From Bryobacterales bacterium (GTDB lineage Bacteria > Acidobacteriota > Terriglobia > Bryobacterales > UBA6623), in the NCBI GenBank assembly GCA_026713545.1, contig JAPOOG010000133.1, positions 1 through 62,981 on the forward strand: a stretch of DNA of 62,981 nucleotides, in the 5' to 3' direction. Position numbers and translations under genes: made by a program. Under the pieces are notes generated by a model. It had not been told where the DNA came from. It did no database searches and saw only the letters and a list, made by a program, of their open reading frames with translations. Of this stretch, positions 24,483 through 33,472 are shown piece after piece; within the stretch, counting starts at the first letter, position 1, and each line of letters starts with the position of its first letter.

Positions 24483-27135
24483 CGAAGGATTTTCCTTCCT
24501 GCTGAACGACAAACCGATCCAAGCCAAAGCTGGCGACAGCATTGGCGCGGCGATGTTTCGCGCCGGCGTTCGCGTCTTCACTCGCAGCTTCAAGCATCAT
24601 CGGCCCCGCGGTTTGCTGTGCGTCGCGGGGAATTGTCCGAACTGCTTGATGAACGTCGACGGCACGCCCAACGTTCGGGTCTGCACGACGCCGGCCCGGC
24701 CGGGCATGCGCGTCGCGCCGCAGAATGTCTTTCCTTCGCTCGAATTCGATGTTCTGGCGGCGTCTCAGAAATTCGACTGGCTGATGCCGGTGGGTTGGTA
24801 TTACAAGACGTTCACCAGGCGTCCCGTTTGGAATGCGGTGGAGCCGTTCATACGCAAGGCAGCCGGACTGGGTGAGGCGCCCCCTTCGATCGACCGCTTT
24901 TCCGGAGAGGATCCGGACTACGAGCAGCGCTACGTTCACACCGAGGTCGCCGTTTTGGGCGGGGGGCCTTCGGGGCTGACGGCGGCTCTGGAAGCGTCCC
25001 GGCAGGGTTCCCGCGTGACGCTCATCGATGAGCAGCCGCAGCTTGGCGGGCATCTCCGCTTTACTCCCTCGGATGCCGAGCGGAGAAGAGTCCTGGCCGG
25101 CCAGGTGGAGGCCGCCCAGGGCGTCGAGGTGCTCTCGAGGGCCCAGTGCTTCGGGCTATACGAGGACGGTTTGCTGGGCGTCGTGCAATTACCTCGCGAC
25201 GGCGGTGAGGAGTCGCTGATTCACGTCAGGGCCGAGCGAGTGGTGGTGGCGACGGGGGTCATCGAAGCGCCCTTGTTGTTCGAGAACAATGACCTCGTCG
25301 GAGTGATGCTGAGCAGCGGCGTCGAGCGGCTGATCGGCCTCTACGGGATTGTCCCCGGCAGACGGGCGGTCATCGTCGGGGACGGACCGCGGGCCGGCCG
25401 GATCGCGTCGCTGCTGAAGGACTCCGGCGTCGATGTAGCAGCGACGGTGCGGCCGGATCAAGTCTTGTCCGTTACGGGAGCGGCGCAGGCCGACGGCGTT
25501 CGTACGGCTGGTGGAAAGATTCCCTGCGACTTGGTTGTCGTGTGCGGCCACCTTGTCCCGAATGCCGGGCTGCTGCATCAGGCCGGCGGCAGTCTGGATT
25601 GGTCCGACGAGAACGGCGCTTTCCTTCCGACTCGATTGCCGCCCCACGTAGAGGCAGCCGGGCAGGTGAAGGGATCTGACCTGACCGCCGCCGTGCCGTC
25701 GCCGCCTGCCTACCCGGACTCGAAGCGTTGCTATGCCTGTCTTTGTGAAGACGTGACGACGTCGGACCTGCGGACAGCGATTCGTGAAGGGTTCGATCAC
25801 ATCGAGACGCTCAAGAGGTACACGACGGTCTCGATGGGGCCGTGCCAGGGGCGTATGTGCCAGATCTCATCGATCGGCGTGTGCGCGAGAGAGACCGGCG
25901 GGGGGATGGGGGAGACGGGAGTCACGACGAGCCGACCGCCGAATCCTTCGATATCGCTGGGGGCGCTTGCGGGACCCCGGCATCCGCCCGTCAAGCGGAG
26001 CCCGCTGCACCATGAGCATGAGGCTCTCGGCGCGGTTTGGATGAACATGGGGCAGTGGAAGCGCCCCCGCTATTACGCCCCTGAACCGGATTGGAGCGAG
26101 CAGCGGATCGTCGAGCGCGAGTACCGTGCTGTGCGGGAGCGGGTGGGTGTCGTCGATGTCGGCCCCCTCGGCAAGATCGAGGTTCGCGGAAGGGACTCCG
26201 GCAAGCTGCTCGACAAGGTCTACACGCACCGCTTCGGCAGCTTGAAAGCGGGCCGGGTACGCTATGCCGTCATTTGCGACGAGACGGGGACGATCCTTGA
26301 CGACGGCACCATATCGAGGCTGGCTGACGACCACTACTTCCTGACCACCACGACGGGCAATCTCGAGTTCGTGGTTCAGTGGCTCGAGTGGTGGTTGGTG
26401 GAGACGGGCTGGGACGTCCATATTGCGGACGTTACCGGTGGGCGGTCGTCGATCAACGTTGCAGGGCCGAAAGCCAGGGAAGTCCTCGCGGAGCTGACGG
26501 ATATCGATCTCGAGACCGCGGCCTTCAAATACATGGCGTGCCGCCGGGGCGAGGTGGCGGGCGCGCCGGCGGTCTTGTTGCGGATCGGCTTCGTGGGCGA
26601 GATGGGCTGGGAAGTGCACGTGCCCGCGGACTACGGCGTGCACGTCTGGAGAAGTGTGCTGGCGGCGGGGAAGGAGCACGGGATTCTCCCCTTCGGCGTG
26701 GAGACGCAGCGTGTGCTGCGGCTCGAGAAGAAGCATGTGATCGTCGGCGTCGACACCGACGCCCTGAGCAACCCGTACGAAGCCGACATTCCGTGGGTGA
26801 CGAAGCTCGAGAAACAGGACTTCATCGGCAAGGCTTCGCTCGGGACACTCCAGTCCGCCGCGGCCAACGAGCGCCTGATCGGATTCACGATGCTCGAAGA
26901 CGGCAAGGTTCCCGAGGATGGTTCGTCGGTCATGCTGGACGGCCGGCCGGCCGGCCGTGTGACCAGCGCCCGTTACTCTTTCGTGAACGGCACCGCGGTC
27001 GGGCTCGCATGGGTGAGCGACGAGTTGGCTGAAGAGGGCCGAGAGATCGATGTGCGTGTCGGGGGCAAACCGGCGAGAGCCCGCATTCAGCAAGCGGCCT
27101 TCTACGATCCGGAGGGCCGCCGCCTGCGGATGTAA
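24463..27135 (+). CDS. mgdC: N-methylglutamate dehydrogenase large subunit, SoxA-like
   Basis: An 890-residue protein matching sarcosine oxidase alpha. It begins with a 2Fe-2S ferredoxin-like domain (about 10-95, with LLCVAGNCPNCLMNVDG). A Rossmann FAD/NAD fold starts at about 160 (VAVLGGGPSGLTAALEASRQ) and a second dinucleotide site follows at about 305 (AVIVGDGPRAGRIASLL). A Cys-rich BFD-like segment lies at about 421-468 (CYACLCEDV and GPCQGRMC). A folate-binding aminomethyltransferase (GCV_T) domain covers 530-890. The reaction oxidises N-methylglutamate to glutamate and passes the C1 unit to tetrahydrofolate or releases formaldehyde. I chose GTG 24463 because it includes the ferredoxin domain's first strand; it lies within the end of mgdB. 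Confidence 0.9.
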   Translation: MAQASPSEGFSFLLNDKPIQAKAGDSIGAAMFRAGVRVFTRSFKHHRPRGLLCVAGNCPNCLMNVDGTPNVRVCTTPARPGMRVAPQNVFPSLEFDVLAASQKFDWLMPVGWYYKTFTRRPVWNAVEPFIRKAAGLGEAPPSIDRFSGEDPDYEQRYVHTEVAVLGGGPSGLTAALEASRQGSRVTLIDEQPQLGGHLRFTPSDAERRRVLAGQVEAAQGVEVLSRAQCFGLYEDGLLGVVQLPRDGGEESLIHVRAERVVVATGVIEAPLLFENNDLVGVMLSSGVERLIGLYGIVPGRRAVIVGDGPRAGRIASLLKDSGVDVAATVRPDQVLSVTGAAQADGVRTAGGKIPCDLVVVCGHLVPNAGLLHQAGGSLDWSDENGAFLPTRLPPHVEAAGQVKGSDLTAAVPSPPAYPDSKRCYACLCEDVTTSDLRTAIREGFDHIETLKRYTTVSMGPCQGRMCQISSIGVCARETGGGMGETGVTTSRPPNPSISLGALAGPRHPPVKRSPLHHEHEALGAVWMNMGQWKRPRYYAPEPDWSEQRIVEREYRAVRERVGVVDVGPLGKIEVRGRDSGKLLDKVYTHRFGSLKAGRVRYAVICDETGTILDDGTISRLADDHYFLTTTTGNLEFVVQWLEWWLVETGWDVHIADVTGGRSSINVAGPKAREVLAELTDIDLETAAFKYMACRRGEVAGAPAVLLRIGFVGEMGWEVHVPADYGVHVWRSVLAAGKEHGILPFGVETQRVLRLEKKHVIVGVDTDALSNPYEADIPWVTKLEKQDFIGKASLGTLQSAAANERLIGFTMLEDGKVPEDGSSVMLDGRPAGRVTSARYSFVNGTAVGLAWVSDELAEEGREIDVRVGGKPARARIQQAAFYDPEGRRLRM

Positions 27136-27140
27136 TCGCC

Positions 27141-27821
27141 ATGAACAGCGAGCCTTCAGGGCGAGTCGAGCTTCGCCGGAGGAGTCCGTTGGCGGAGAGA
27201 TGCGCTCAGTCGGGCGCGACGGTGGTCGTCGAGCGGGGCTGGGAGACGGTCTCGCATTACACATCGCCCGAGGAGGAGCTCGAGGCGGTGCGGCGGTCAG
27301 TGGGACTGGCCGACTTGAGCAGGATCCCCAAGTTCGATGTCAGAGGCGGGTGCTCGGACACTCTTCCCGAGTTGGATGCCCAGGCCGGCATCTGGCCGCA
27401 ACGTCCGGGTGAAACGCTCGTCACCTGCCCGCCCGAATCGGCAGCGGCCGTTCGTGAACAATTGGATCGCTATGCCTCGGCAGCCGGGGAAGACGCACCG
27501 GTTTACGTGAGCGATGTGACGGCGGTATACACGGCCCTGATGCTGGCGGGGCCTGAAAGCGGGAACGTCCTGGGAAGGCTCGCCGACATTGATGCTTCCG
27601 ACACAGCATTGCCGAATCTCGACTGCGTACAAACGGGGGTCCATCACGTGCACGCCATGGTCGCGCGGCAGGATCTCGGTCCGTTGCCGGCCTACCTGAT
27701 CTTCACGGGCCGCGAGTACGGTGAATGGCTTTGGGATACGGTGATGCTCGCCGGCGTTTCTTGCGGCATCCAGCCTTTCGGATCGAAGGCCCAGCAAACC
27801 CTGGAGGCGGCCCGTCCGTGA
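27141..27821 (+). CDS. mgdD: N-methylglutamate dehydrogenase, SoxG-like gamma subunit
   Basis: A 226-residue protein of the sarcosine oxidase gamma family, recognised by SPLAERCAQSGATVVVERGW near the start, VYVSDVTAVYTALMLAGPES, and the GCV_T-like C-terminus ending in FGSKAQQTLEAARP. The gamma subunit has an aminomethyltransferase-like fold and is needed for complex assembly. It starts 5 nt after mgdC and overlaps mgdA by 4 nt (GTGA). The family is diverged at sequence level, so the assignment leans on position and partial motifs. Confidence 0.82.
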   Translation: MNSEPSGRVELRRRSPLAERCAQSGATVVVERGWETVSHYTSPEEELEAVRRSVGLADLSRIPKFDVRGGCSDTLPELDAQAGIWPQRPGETLVTCPPESAAAVREQLDRYASAAGEDAPVYVSDVTAVYTALMLAGPESGNVLGRLADIDASDTALPNLDCVQTGVHHVHAMVARQDLGPLPAYLIFTGREYGEWLWDTVMLAGVSCGIQPFGSKAQQTLEAARP

Positions 27822-29032
27822 GGCAACTGTTCCGCAACGACCGGATGTGGCGCGCCCATGAACTCAAGGGCGCCTACGACATCGTCATCATCGGGGCGGG
27901 TGTCCACGGGCTTGCGACGGCTTACTACCTCGGGCGGCGATACGGGGTCCGCAAGATCGCGCTGCTCGACAAGGGGTATCTCGGCTACGGGGCGAGCGGC
28001 AGGAACACCGCCATTCTGCGCTCGAACTATCGCACGCCCGAGGGGGTGCGGTTCTACAACGCCTCCCTCAAGCTGTATGAGGAGCTCTCCGCCGAGTTGG
28101 GTTGGAATCTGCTGTTCAGCCAGTGCGGGCACCTCACGCTGGGCCACACCGATACGGCGGTTGCGGGATTGCGGGTTCGGGCGGAGACGAATCAGCTTCT
28201 CGGCGTGGACAGCCGCATCATCTACCCTGCCGAGATTCAGAAGCTGGTTCCCCATATCGATTGCAGCGATCGGCCTCGTTATCCGATCATGGCGGCGCTT
28301 TATCACCCACCGGGGGGGATCATTCGCCATGACGCCGTTGTGTGGGGGCTGGCCCGAGCCTGCGACCGCATGGGGATCGAGATCCATCCGCTGACGGAGG
28401 CTACCGGGGTCCGAGTCGCGCGACGCCGGGCGGAAGCCGTCCTGACGAACCGGGGCGAGGTCGCGGCGGGCACGGTGGTGAATGCGACGGCGGGTTGGGC
28501 TTCGACGATCTGCAAGATGGCGGGTGTGTCGATGCCGATTGTCACGCCCCCGCTTCAGGCGTGCGTGACCGAGCCCCTCAAACCCTTCCTTGACGCGGTC
28601 ATCGTATCTGCGAGCCTACACGTCTACGTAAACCAGACGGGCCGGGGGGAGCTGGTGATCGGCTCGGAGATCGACCCGTATCAGTCGTACAGCATGAAAG
28701 GCACGCTGCCGACGCTCGAACAGATGGCGTCGTCGGCGTTGGAGTTGTTCCCGCAATTGCACAACATACGGGTGTTGCGGCAGTGGGCCGGCATTTGCGA
28801 CATGACGCCGGACTTCGCCCCGATCATCGGCCGCTGTGAGGAACTGGATAACTTCCACGTGGATGTCGGCTGGGGGACCTATGGATTCAAGGCGGCGCCG
28901 GCGGCCGGCCGTTATCTCGCGGAATTGATTGCGACCGGAAAAGTTCCTGATATCATTGCAGCGTTCTCGCCGGAGCGATTCCGGCGGCGCCGGCTGGTCG
29001 GCGAAAAAGCGGCGGCGGCGGTATCCCACTGA
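27818..29032 (+). CDS. mgdA: N-methylglutamate dehydrogenase FAD subunit, SoxB-like
   Basis: A 404-residue flavoprotein of the D-amino-acid oxidase (DAO) family, matching sarcosine oxidase beta. The dinucleotide motif is DIVIIGAGVHGLATAYYLGR, followed by YLGYGASGRNTAILRSNYRT, the usual FAD/FMN contact. The C-terminal FAD segment is DVGWGTYGFKAAPAAGRYLA. It starts at GTG 27818, overlapping mgdD by 4 nt. It is the substrate-oxidising subunit. Its place after mgdD, not before mgdB, departs from the order I recall for methylotroph operons (mgdABCD). Confidence 0.88.
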   Translation: MRQLFRNDRMWRAHELKGAYDIVIIGAGVHGLATAYYLGRRYGVRKIALLDKGYLGYGASGRNTAILRSNYRTPEGVRFYNASLKLYEELSAELGWNLLFSQCGHLTLGHTDTAVAGLRVRAETNQLLGVDSRIIYPAEIQKLVPHIDCSDRPRYPIMAALYHPPGGIIRHDAVVWGLARACDRMGIEIHPLTEATGVRVARRRAEAVLTNRGEVAAGTVVNATAGWASTICKMAGVSMPIVTPPLQACVTEPLKPFLDAVIVSASLHVYVNQTGRGELVIGSEIDPYQSYSMKGTLPTLEQMASSALELFPQLHNIRVLRQWAGICDMTPDFAPIIGRCEELDNFHVDVGWGTYGFKAAPAAGRYLAELIATGKVPDIIAAFSPERFRRRRLVGEKAAAAVSH

Positions 29033-29048
29033 GGCTGAAGGACGAGAC

Positions 29049-30383
29049 ATGACAGCGGAACAGGTGAGGGACAAGATTCAGAGTGAGGGGTTGGAGTATT
29101 TTCTGTGCTCTTTCGTCGAGATGGGAGGGGCGCCGAAGGCAAAGCTTGTCCCGGCGACGAACTTCGACGAGATGTCGACCGACGGCGCCGGGTTTGCAGG
29201 GTTCGCCGCGGGTCATCTGGGTCAGGGGCCTCATGACACCGACATCATGAGCATTCCGGACTTCCGTTCTCTGACGGTGCTGCCTTGGCGCAACAACGTG
29301 GCGTGGCTGGCCGGGAATCTGCACGTGGACGGCGAGCCGTGGCCGTACTGCCCGCGCACGATTCTGTGCCGGCAACTCGAAGCCGCGAGGTCGAAGGGTT
29401 ACGTCCTCAAGGTGGGCGTTGAACCCGAGTTCATGCTGCTCAAACAAGACGATCAGGGGCAATTCGTTCCCTGGGATCGCCACGACCGCTTGGAGAAACC
29501 TTGCTACGACTTGAGGGCGCTGCATCGCAACCTCGACGTGATGACGACGTTGATCGGGTATATGCAGGAACTCGGCTGGGGGCCCTACGCCAACGATCAC
29601 GAAGATGCCAACTGCCAGTTCGAGATCAATTGGGCTTACAGCGACGCGCTGACAACCGCCGACCGCAACACCTTCTTCAGGTGGATGGTCCGCACCGTTG
29701 CTGAGAAGCACGACCTGTGGGCGACCTTCATGCCGAAACCGTTCGGCAACCTGACGGGAAACGGAACGCACCATCACATCAGCCTGTGGACTGCGGATAG
29801 AGAAGAAAATCTGTTCCTCGACGAGAAAGACGACCTCGGGCTGTCGGAGACGGCGAGATGGTTCATGGGAGGGCTTCTGCATCACGCCAAGGCGCTGGCC
29901 GCGGTGACGTCGCCAATCGTCAACAGCTACAAACGGCTGACGCGCGGCGCACCGAGCTCGGGAGCGAGTTGGGCTCCCGTCTACGTGACCTACGGACCTT
30001 CAAACCGCACCCAGATGATCCGCGTGCCCGGCCCGGGACGGATGGAAAATCGAACCGCCGACGGCGCGGCGAACCCCTACCTCGCCTTCGCCGCCACACT
30101 GGCCGCCGGGCTCGACGGCATCGAGAACAAGATCGATCCTGGCACGCTCAATGACGAGAACCTTTACGAAATGCCGCTCGATGAGTTGCGAAGCCGCGGC
30201 ATAGGTTTTTTGCCGTATACCCTTCACGAGGCCATCAACGAACTCGAGAAGGACGATGTCATCAAGACGGCGTTGGGCTCGACGTACGCGGACTACTACA
30301 TCGAGGTGAAGCGCGAGGAGTGGGCGAACTATCATCAGAGCGTCAGCCAGTGGGAGACGGAGAACTACCTGCTGGTGCACTGA
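29049..30383 (+). CDS. gmaS: Gamma-glutamylmethylamide synthetase (GlnT-like glutamine synthetase)
   Basis: A 444-residue member of the glutamine synthetase family, type III/GlnT-like. Landmarks are EYFLCSFVEMGGAPKAKLVP, VGVEPEFMLL (metal-binding Glu), the ATP/Glu region GNGTHHHISLWT, and RMENRTADGAANPYLAFAAT. GmaS ligates methylamine to glutamate using ATP, the entry step of the N-methylglutamate pathway. ATG 29049 follows GGACGAG by a few bases; a longer frame upstream overlaps mgdA and is not needed. Glutamine synthetase-like enzymes are hard to tell apart by sequence; the name rests on its position at the end of mgs-mgd. Confidence 0.85.
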   Translation: MTAEQVRDKIQSEGLEYFLCSFVEMGGAPKAKLVPATNFDEMSTDGAGFAGFAAGHLGQGPHDTDIMSIPDFRSLTVLPWRNNVAWLAGNLHVDGEPWPYCPRTILCRQLEAARSKGYVLKVGVEPEFMLLKQDDQGQFVPWDRHDRLEKPCYDLRALHRNLDVMTTLIGYMQELGWGPYANDHEDANCQFEINWAYSDALTTADRNTFFRWMVRTVAEKHDLWATFMPKPFGNLTGNGTHHHISLWTADREENLFLDEKDDLGLSETARWFMGGLLHHAKALAAVTSPIVNSYKRLTRGAPSSGASWAPVYVTYGPSNRTQMIRVPGPGRMENRTADGAANPYLAFAATLAAGLDGIENKIDPGTLNDENLYEMPLDELRSRGIGFLPYTLHEAINELEKDDVIKTALGSTYADYYIEVKREEWANYHQSVSQWETENYLLVH

Positions 30384-30611
30384 TGCCGGCCCGACTCAAG
30401 GACCCCGGCGGGCTCTTGCCGCGTCACAAAAAGCCGTCGGCTTCCACTTGGTGCCCGAGACGGGACGGCCATGGAACGGGGTGGCTTTGGGAGCTTCCCG
30501 TGCATAGGATCGATTGACTCGGTGGGCCGCCCGGAGAAGAGGACCATTTCGATTCCTGCCAGGATGACGAAACGAAGTCGTCGAGAATCGGCGCAGCTTG
30601 GAGGAGGGCTC

Positions 30612-31559
30612 ATGTTCAAACGTTGCATTGTCCTGATGGTTGTTGTCGTGATTTCGGCCGCCTGTTCGCGGCCGCCGTACGATTCTCGAGACGAGGGACT
30701 GCCGCTCGTCGCCGAGGCCGCCGGTCCGGACCTCGAGGCTATTGCCGGCAAGAGCCGTATCGTCGATCTGACGGTGCTGCTCAGCGAAACGCTCCCCGGA
30801 CAATGGGCGGCCAATCCGCCTCTCCAACGCTGGACGAACAACTGGTTCGAACCCAGGAAGAACAGCTACGGCACGATTTCAATCCCCAGCGATGGCCCTT
30901 ACTATTCGCAGCGATACGTCATCGACGAACACACCGGCACTCAAACCGATTTCCCGTCGCACTTCATCCCGCCCCCGGAAAGCGGATTGCCCTTCGCCGG
31001 TCCCATGGGGGCGCTCACCGGCGACAAATATCCGCTCAGCCGCATGATGGGCCCCGCCGCGGTGATCGACGTGACGGCCATCCGCGATGAAGCCGAACCC
31101 GGCAAGAGCGCGCGCATCACGGTTGATATGATCAGGGCCTTCGAGGCCGAGCATGGGGAGATCGAAGCCGGGGACGTGGTTCTGTTTCACAGTGGATACA
31201 CCGATGCCTACTACAAGCCGCAGCCGGAAGGCCGCCGGCTGACCTTCGAACCCGTCGTCGCCAAGACCAAACCCGGCTGGCCTGCGCCCGAGCCCGAGGC
31301 GGTTGCGTATCTGCAGAGCAAGGGAGTCTGGCATTTGGGCACCGACAGCCCCAGCATGGGCTATGCAGAAGGCGGCCAGCCGACGCACGTCGCCGGGCTG
31401 CAGCACGGAATGAGTTGGGAAGAAATGCTGATCAACCTCGATGAGTTGCCGCCCCGCGGAGCCTATTATCTGGCCCTGCCCTTGAAGGTGGCCGACCAGA
31501 GCGGCAGCGCCACACGGGCGATTGCGTTCGTCAGCGGCGATACCGACAATGGACGGTAG
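30612..31559 (+). CDS. Cyclase-family (kynurenine formamidase-like) lipoprotein
   Basis: A 315-residue protein with a lipoprotein signal (MFKRCIVLMVVVVISAACSR; lipobox ending at Cys18). The metal motif, normally HxGTHxDxPxH, reads HTGTQTDFPSHF: the second His is Gln. Later parts fit the family (AITVDM-like helix, VVLFHSGYTD, VWHLGTDSPSMGY). It probably hydrolyses an amide or lactone outside the cytoplasm; the substrate is unknown. GGAGGAGGG lies just before ATG 30612. It follows gmaS on the same strand after 228 nt, so co-transcription is uncertain. The Gln variant also occurs in some intact relatives, as recalled. Confidence 0.82.
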   Translation: MFKRCIVLMVVVVISAACSRPPYDSRDEGLPLVAEAAGPDLEAIAGKSRIVDLTVLLSETLPGQWAANPPLQRWTNNWFEPRKNSYGTISIPSDGPYYSQRYVIDEHTGTQTDFPSHFIPPPESGLPFAGPMGALTGDKYPLSRMMGPAAVIDVTAIRDEAEPGKSARITVDMIRAFEAEHGEIEAGDVVLFHSGYTDAYYKPQPEGRRLTFEPVVAKTKPGWPAPEPEAVAYLQSKGVWHLGTDSPSMGYAEGGQPTHVAGLQHGMSWEEMLINLDELPPRGAYYLALPLKVADQSGSATRAIAFVSGDTDNGR

Positions 31560-31632
31560 ACAAGCATCGGGATAGCGCCAGCTACCGTCAGTCGGGTCCT
31601 TCGCCTCCAGGGGCTTAACGGCCTCAGAGCCC

Positions 31633-31814
31633 TAGCCTGCATTTCTCACCACCCGACGGCCGAAGCACGCGATACGACCGCCATGACTTCGTTGCGCTTG
31701 CTAGCCGTGCTCGACGTACGGTCAAGTACGCCTGCGCGCGCCACGCGGCGCGCGCCTCGTCCTGACGGCCCTCTCACGCACCTCGCCTCGCCGCGTGGTG
31801 AGAAATGCAGGCTA
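31633..31814 (+). repeat. Dispersed ~182-bp element, full copy B
   Basis: Ends are TAGCCTGCATTTCTCACCAC (31633-31652) and its exact complement (31795-31814). The interior is close to copies A (inverted) and C, including GACGTACGGTCAAGTACGCC and CCTCTCACGCAC. It lies between the cyclase and gpmI genes. Confidence 0.92.
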
Positions 31815-31897
31815 GACCCGGCGCCGCCCGTTCATGGAACGGGGCAAGGAGAAGTGGCTGCTCCAACAGCAAGGGTGGTGGAGAAGAAGAGCTTCAC

Positions 31898-33433
31898 GTG
31901 AACAAGAATCCCTTCGTCTTCACCATCATGGATGGCTGGGGCCACAACCCCAATCCGGCCAACAACGCCGTCGCTCAGTCACACACGCCCAACTTCGACC
32001 GACTGTGGGCCGAGTTCCCGCACACTCTCATCCGCACTGACGGACCCTTCGTCGGCTTACCGGAGGGGCAGATGGGCAACAGCGAAGTCGGCCACCTGAA
32101 TATCGGCGCCGGCCGTGTCGTCAAGATGGACGTCACGCGCATCGACGACATGATCGCGAACGGCGAGATCTTCTCAAACGATGTGCTCAAGACCGCCATG
32201 ACCCACGCGAGATCCTGCCGGCTCCACCTGATCGGACTCGTCAGCCCCGGAGGAGTCCACTCCCACACCGACCATCTCTATGCGTTGCTCGAGATGGCGG
32301 CGCGCGAAAACGTCGAGCGGGTCTTCGTCCACGCCCTTACCGACGGGCGCGACGAGCCTCCCGAAGGGGGAGCCGAGTACGTTGCAGCCCTGGTCCGAAA
32401 GATGAGCGAACTCGGCGTTGGTCAGGTCGCCACCATCTGCGGCCGCTATTACGCCATGGACCGCGACAAGCGCTGGCCGCGCATTGAACGAGCTCTCCGC
32501 GCCATGGTCCTCGGCGAAGGCCGCCAGGCCGCCGACCCCGTCCAGGCCGTCCGCGATTCCTACGCAAGCGGGACGACCGATGAATTCATCGAGCCGGTCG
32601 TGCTTGTCGGCGAACAGGGCGAACCCGTCGGACGCATCTCGGACGGAGATGCCACCATCTTTTTCAACTTCCGCTCCGATAGAGCACGCCAGATTTCCGA
32701 CGCCCTCAACGATCCCTCACTCGATGGGATCGACCGTTCTCTGGCTCCCAAAAACCTCCACTACGTCACGATGACGCAGTACGATCAGCGCTACGGATAC
32801 CCCCACGTACTTCCCCCGCATCAGCCCGAAAATACCTTGGCGCACATTTCCGAAGTGCAAGGTTGGCGCAATCTGCGCGTCGCCGAAACCGAGAAGTATC
32901 CTCACGTCACCTACTTCTTCAATGGCGGCCATGAGAAGCCTTTCCAAGGCGAGGAACGGCGGATGGTGCCGTCACCCCGAGTCGCCACCTACGACCTGCA
33001 GCCCGAAATGAGTGCTCCCGGCGTTTGCGATGTCGTGGTGGACGGCATCGAGAGCGGCAGCTTCGATTGGATCGTCGTCAACTTCGCGAACGGCGACATG
33101 GTCGGCCATACGGGAAAGCTTGACGCCGCCATCAAGGCGATCGAGACCGTCGACGGCTGCCTGGGCCGAATCCGAGCTGCGGTCGAAGCCAAGAAGGGTG
33201 CTTGGATCGTCACTGCCGACCACGGCAACGCCGATTTGATGGTCGATCCCGAGACAGGGCAACCGCACACCTACCACACAACGTTCCCCGTACCGCTCGT
33301 GCTCGTGAGCGACTACGAGGGAGAGTTGCGCGGCGACGGTTCGCTCCGAGACATCGTGCCCACGATGCTCGGCGTCTTCGGTGTCGAGCAACCCGAGCAA
33401 ATGACCGGACAGGATCTGCGACAGGGAACCTAA
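31898..33433 (+). CDS. gpmI: 2,3-bisphosphoglycerate-independent phosphoglycerate mutase
   Basis: A 511-residue glycolytic enzyme interconverting 3- and 2-phosphoglycerate with two Mn ions. The N-terminal metal site is TIMDGWG; the catalytic Ser lies in GQMGNSEVGHLNIGAG (about residues 58-73). Substrate-binding segments are HALTDGRDEPP and FFNFRSDRARQ, and the C-terminal metal site is VNFANGDMVGHTG with TADHGNADLM. Length is standard. I chose GTG 31898 (GGAGAAG upstream), since it sits at the family's usual N-terminus. It stands alone between the repeat element and a convergent thioesterase gene. Confidence 0.96.
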   Translation: MNKNPFVFTIMDGWGHNPNPANNAVAQSHTPNFDRLWAEFPHTLIRTDGPFVGLPEGQMGNSEVGHLNIGAGRVVKMDVTRIDDMIANGEIFSNDVLKTAMTHARSCRLHLIGLVSPGGVHSHTDHLYALLEMAARENVERVFVHALTDGRDEPPEGGAEYVAALVRKMSELGVGQVATICGRYYAMDRDKRWPRIERALRAMVLGEGRQAADPVQAVRDSYASGTTDEFIEPVVLVGEQGEPVGRISDGDATIFFNFRSDRARQISDALNDPSLDGIDRSLAPKNLHYVTMTQYDQRYGYPHVLPPHQPENTLAHISEVQGWRNLRVAETEKYPHVTYFFNGGHEKPFQGEERRMVPSPRVATYDLQPEMSAPGVCDVVVDGIESGSFDWIVVNFANGDMVGHTGKLDAAIKAIETVDGCLGRIRAAVEAKKGAWIVTADHGNADLMVDPETGQPHTYHTTFPVPLVLVSDYEGELRGDGSLRDIVPTMLGVFGVEQPEQMTGQDLRQGT

Positions 33434-33472
33434 AGCCCGCTTTTCTCGCTCTGCGGTGAAAAAAGCATGCTA
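33433..33472. repeat. Degenerate ends of the 182-bp element
   Basis: AAGCCCGCTTTTCTCGC followed by GCGGTGAAAAAAGCATGCTA resembles the two element termini brought together with the interior lost. It lies exactly after the gpmI stop. A similar decayed end is at 33936-33982 (TCCTGCATCTCTCGCCGCAT). Confidence 0.4.

Noticed and set aside
21237..29032. Alternative reading of the cluster as glxBCD plus sarcosine oxidase soxBDAG
   Set aside because: All three modules including a GlnT-like ligase are contiguous and coupled, which fits the N-methylglutamate pathway better; trees are still needed to exclude sarcosine use.
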